The notes under the pieces: model-generated
Told to the model about the DNA's origin: nothing
What the model saw: the letters and a program-made list of their open reading frames with translations, nothing else
Database searches by the model: none
Program-made: the position numbers and the translations under genes
Source: an uncultured Bacilli bacterium
GTDB lineage: Bacteria; Bacillota_I; Bacilli_A; RF39; UBA660
NCBI GenBank assembly: GCA_947595415.1
Contig: CANQER010000012.1
Location: 1-15,914, forward strand
Direction: 5' to 3'
DNA length: 15,914 nucleotides
Shown: piece after piece, positions 14,324-15,914 of the stretch
Numbering within the stretch: position 1 is the first letter of the stretch
How the letters are laid out: each line of letters begins with the position of its first letter

Positions 14324-14732
14324 GAAAAAAGGATTTGGAAAGTTTTTAGGTGGGATTGCCCTAGGGGCTGGTCTAGGAGTTTTGTTTGCTCCTAAAAAAG
14401 GATCTGAAACTAGAAAAGAGTTAAAAGAAAAATTTGATGAAATGTTAGCTAAAGTAAAAGATGTTGATATGGATGAAGTAAGAGAAACTATTGAAAATAA
14501 AATTGAAGAAATTAAAGCAGAATTAGATGATTTAGATAAAGAAAAAGTTTTAAAAGTAGCTAAGAAAAAAGCTCGTCAAATTCAAGATATGGCTGAAGAA
14601 TTAGTTGATTATGCTCTAGAAAAAGGAACTCCTGTTTTAGAAAAGTCAGCTAGTGCTATAAAAGATAAAGCTATCGAAGTAACTAAAGAAGTTTTAGAAA
14701 AATTGGAAAAATCTGAAAAGAAAAGTAAATAA
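14316..14732 (+). CDS. ytxH: YtxH-domain protein
   Basis: The 138-residue product begins MSKKKGFGKFLGGIALGAG and continues LGVLFAPKKGSETRKEL, the diagnostic YtxH segment: a Gly-rich hydrophobic helix followed by APKKGSETR. The rest is a long charged helix or coiled coil (to about 135). The start at 14316 is chosen because AAAGGAGATG lies upstream and the family's KKGFG... start follows directly; an in-frame upstream start at 14277 would sit inside the YtxG-like gene without a ribosome site. In Bacillus, YtxH is a general-stress protein; regulation here cannot be read from the sequence. It ends the operon at a clear terminator. Confidence 0.9.
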   Translation: MSKKKGFGKFLGGIALGAGLGVLFAPKKGSETRKELKEKFDEMLAKVKDVDMDEVRETIENKIEEIKAELDDLDKEKVLKVAKKKARQIQDMAEELVDYALEKGTPVLEKSASAIKDKAIEVTKEVLEKLEKSEKKSK

Positions 14733-14759
14733 CCACTTAAATATATAGTGGTTTTATTT
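14731..14759 (+). terminator. Intrinsic terminator after ytxH
   Basis: AACCACT (14731-14737) pairs with AGTGGTT (14747-14753) around a 9-nt A/T loop, then TTTATTT. The left arm starts in the stop codon. Confidence 0.8.
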
Positions 14760-14786
14760 AATCTTTATTTTTTTTAGTTTTTGTAA

Positions 14787-14792
14787 TATAAT
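14787..14792 (+). promoter_or_regulatory. -10 box of cvpA-trxA
   Basis: TATAAT lies 17 nt before the cvpA ATG, with AGGAGGG (14798-14804) as a strong ribosome site at the predicted 5' end. The T-rich region upstream gives no clear -35. Confidence 0.5.
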
Positions 14793-14809
14793 TAATTAGG
14801 AGGGATAAA

Positions 14810-15523
14810 ATGAATATAATTGATGTACTGATTATATTACTTATTTTATTTGGAGGATTTGTAGGTTTAAAAAGAGGATTTACTAAAGAATTACTATCAT
14901 TTGTAGGTTTTGTTTTAATCCTTGTAATTGCTTTTATCCTTAAAAATCCTATTTCTTCATTCTTATATGAAAATTTACCTTTCTTTGGATTTAGTGGGTC
15001 TTTTAAAGGAATAACAGTTTTAAATATTCTTATTTATGAAGTAATAGCTTTTTTAATAGTGTTTTCTATTCTAATGATTATATTTAAAGTTATTTTACTA
15101 GTTAGTTCTTGTTTTGAAAAGTTTTTAACCTTAACCATTATTCTTGGAATACCTTCTAAGATATTGGGTATGATAATAGGAATGGTTCATTATTTTATTA
15201 TTTGTTTTATCGCTATTTATATATTATCATTACCTATGTTTAATCTTAAAGTAGTAGATGATGCAAAGTTAGTAAAACCAATTTTAAATAATACCCCAAT
15301 ACTTTCTGGAGTAATGAATGATACTATTAAAGTAATAGATGAATTTGCAGTCTTAAAAGATAAATATGATAAAGCTACTGATTCAGAAAACTTTAACAGA
15401 GAAACATTAGAATTGTTTTTAAAGTATAAAATAGTTGATATTAAAGCAGTTGATAAACTTATAGATAGTGGTAAGTTAAAAATAAATGATAAGACTTTTT
15501 TAGATGAATATAGAAAGGAATAG
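14810..15523 (+). CDS. CvpA family membrane protein
   Basis: A 237-residue protein with four or so membrane segments (about 4-20, 27-44, 70-100 and 115-143) and the family motif FGGFVGLKRGFTKELLS just after the first one, then a soluble helical C-terminus. CvpA is named for its need in colicin V production in E. coli; in other bacteria the family is linked to envelope homeostasis, but the mechanism is unknown. The C-terminal 90 residues (VVDDAKLVKPILNNTPILS and on) are longer than in the E. coli protein and likely cytoplasmic or extracellular depending on topology. Thioredoxin follows after 2 nt, so the two form an operon. Confidence 0.85.
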   Translation: MNIIDVLIILLILFGGFVGLKRGFTKELLSFVGFVLILVIAFILKNPISSFLYENLPFFGFSGSFKGITVLNILIYEVIAFLIVFSILMIIFKVILLVSSCFEKFLTLTIILGIPSKILGMIIGMVHYFIICFIAIYILSLPMFNLKVVDDAKLVKPILNNTPILSGVMNDTIKVIDEFAVLKDKYDKATDSENFNRETLELFLKYKIVDIKAVDKLIDSGKLKINDKTFLDEYRKE

Positions 15524-15525
15524 AT

Positions 15526-15813
15526 ATGGATTTTAATAGTTTAATTAGTGATGGCGTAGTAGTTGTAGATTTTTTCGCAACTTGGTGTGGACCTTGTAAG
15601 ATGCTTGCACCTATAATTGAAGAGCTTAAAAATGAACGTAGTGAAGTTAAATTTGTAAAGATCGATGTTGATGAAAATGAAGATTTAGCTAAACAATATG
15701 GAATTATGAGTATACCTAGTTTACTACTGTTCAAAGATGGAAAACTAGTAGATAAAAAAGTAGGGTTTATGCCTAAAGAAGTTTTATCCAATTGGATTTG
15801 TGAAAATAAATGA
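15526..15813 (+). CDS. trxA: Thioredoxin
   Basis: A 95-residue thioredoxin-fold protein with the active site WCGPC (C21, C24) in VVDFFATWCGPCK and the cis-proline at P64 in SIPSLLLF. It lacks a signal peptide, so it is a cytoplasmic disulfide reductase. It is about ten residues shorter than typical TrxA, mainly at the N-terminus. The start has AGAAAGGA (15512-15519) upstream and lies 2 nt after cvpA. No thioredoxin reductase is nearby, so this could be an auxiliary thioredoxin; the name trxA is by similarity. It ends in TGA. Confidence 0.93.
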   Translation: MDFNSLISDGVVVVDFFATWCGPCKMLAPIIEELKNERSEVKFVKIDVDENEDLAKQYGIMSIPSLLLFKDGKLVDKKVGFMPKEVLSNWICENK

Positions 15814-15832
15814 GTTTAATCTCATTTTTTTT
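15808..15832 (+). terminator. Intrinsic terminator of trxA
   Basis: AAATGAG (15808-15814) pairs with CTCATTT (15821-15827) around TTTAAT, with T's to 15832. The stop TGA lies inside the left arm. Confidence 0.85.
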
Positions 15833-15860
15833 AACCAGTTAGTGTAAAGAGTTTTGGGGG

Positions 15861-15906
15861 AAAAAGAAAAGAAAGTTGAATTTATAATAAATTTGATTTT
15901 CTTTTT
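15861..15906. other. Long A/T hairpin at the window end, function unclear
   Basis: AAAAAGAAAA (15861-15870) can pair with TTTTCTTTTT (15897-15906), and inside lies the inverted repeat AATTTAT-A-ATAAATT. A TATAAT sits in its centre (15883-15888). It may be a second terminator or the 5' region of a gene to the right of the window. No coding region is seen in 15833-15914. Confidence 0.35.
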
Positions 15907-15914
15907 TTATATAA

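Noticed and set aside
1-15914. Mollicutes-type genetic code with TGA as Trp
   Set aside because: TGA ends the TtcA-like gene and trxA at the expected family lengths, and Trp is encoded by TGG throughout.
1-15914. CRISPR arrays, insertion sequences, tRNA or rRNA genes
   Set aside because: No regularly spaced repeats, transposase-like frames, cloverleaf with CCA end or rRNA-like stretches were seen on either strand.

Overview
This is a low-GC, gene-dense chromosomal window from a Firmicutes (Bacilli-like) bacterium. TGA is used as a genuine stop (the TtcA-like gene, trxA), so the code is standard and not the Mycoplasma one. A small acid-soluble spore protein of the SspI family on the minus strand (9520-9723), with a plausible sigma-G-type promoter, points to an endospore former. 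Candidates are an Erysipelotrichia-like or uncultured gut Bacilli lineage; the exact taxon cannot be fixed from sequence reading alone.

Layout. 1-545: end of a jelly-roll (BclA C-terminal/C1q-like) surface protein and a terminator. 578-2305: two-gene operon of an MBL-fold hydrolase and a TtcA-like PP-loop ATPase. 2360-7577: four-gene envelope cluster of unknown function, made of a membrane-anchored pseudopilin-like protein with an internal duplication, a 920-residue membrane-anchored coiled-coil protein starting with an IF2_N-like helical domain, a small DUF1292-like protein and a small membrane-anchored protein. 7578-8951: nfeD plus a stomatin/QmcA (SPFH) gene whose frame is broken at a run of nine A's. 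8981-9520: UPF0316 membrane protein, convergent with sspI. 9831-10414: lemA. 10494-11538: zinc-dependent sorbitol/threonine-type dehydrogenase. 11567-11839 (minus): small Met/Pro/Asn-repeat protein, divergent from trmB (11925-12536). 12610-14759: probable operon of a lipoprotein, an acidic disordered protein, a YtxG-like (DUF948) protein and a YtxH-like protein. 14810-15832: cvpA-family gene and thioredoxin.

Two themes run across the window. First, transcription units are very compact: the -10 box usually lies only 15-21 nt before the start codon, so leaders are about 9-15 nt and hold little beyond the Shine-Dalgarno, and most terminator hairpins begin in or on the stop codon. Second, many products are envelope-associated (NfeD/QmcA, LemA, UPF0316, CvpA, YtxG/H, the 2426-7577 cluster), with two or three possible spore-related genes among them. 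No mobile element, CRISPR array, tRNA or rRNA was seen, and there is no gene-free stretch over 300 bases.
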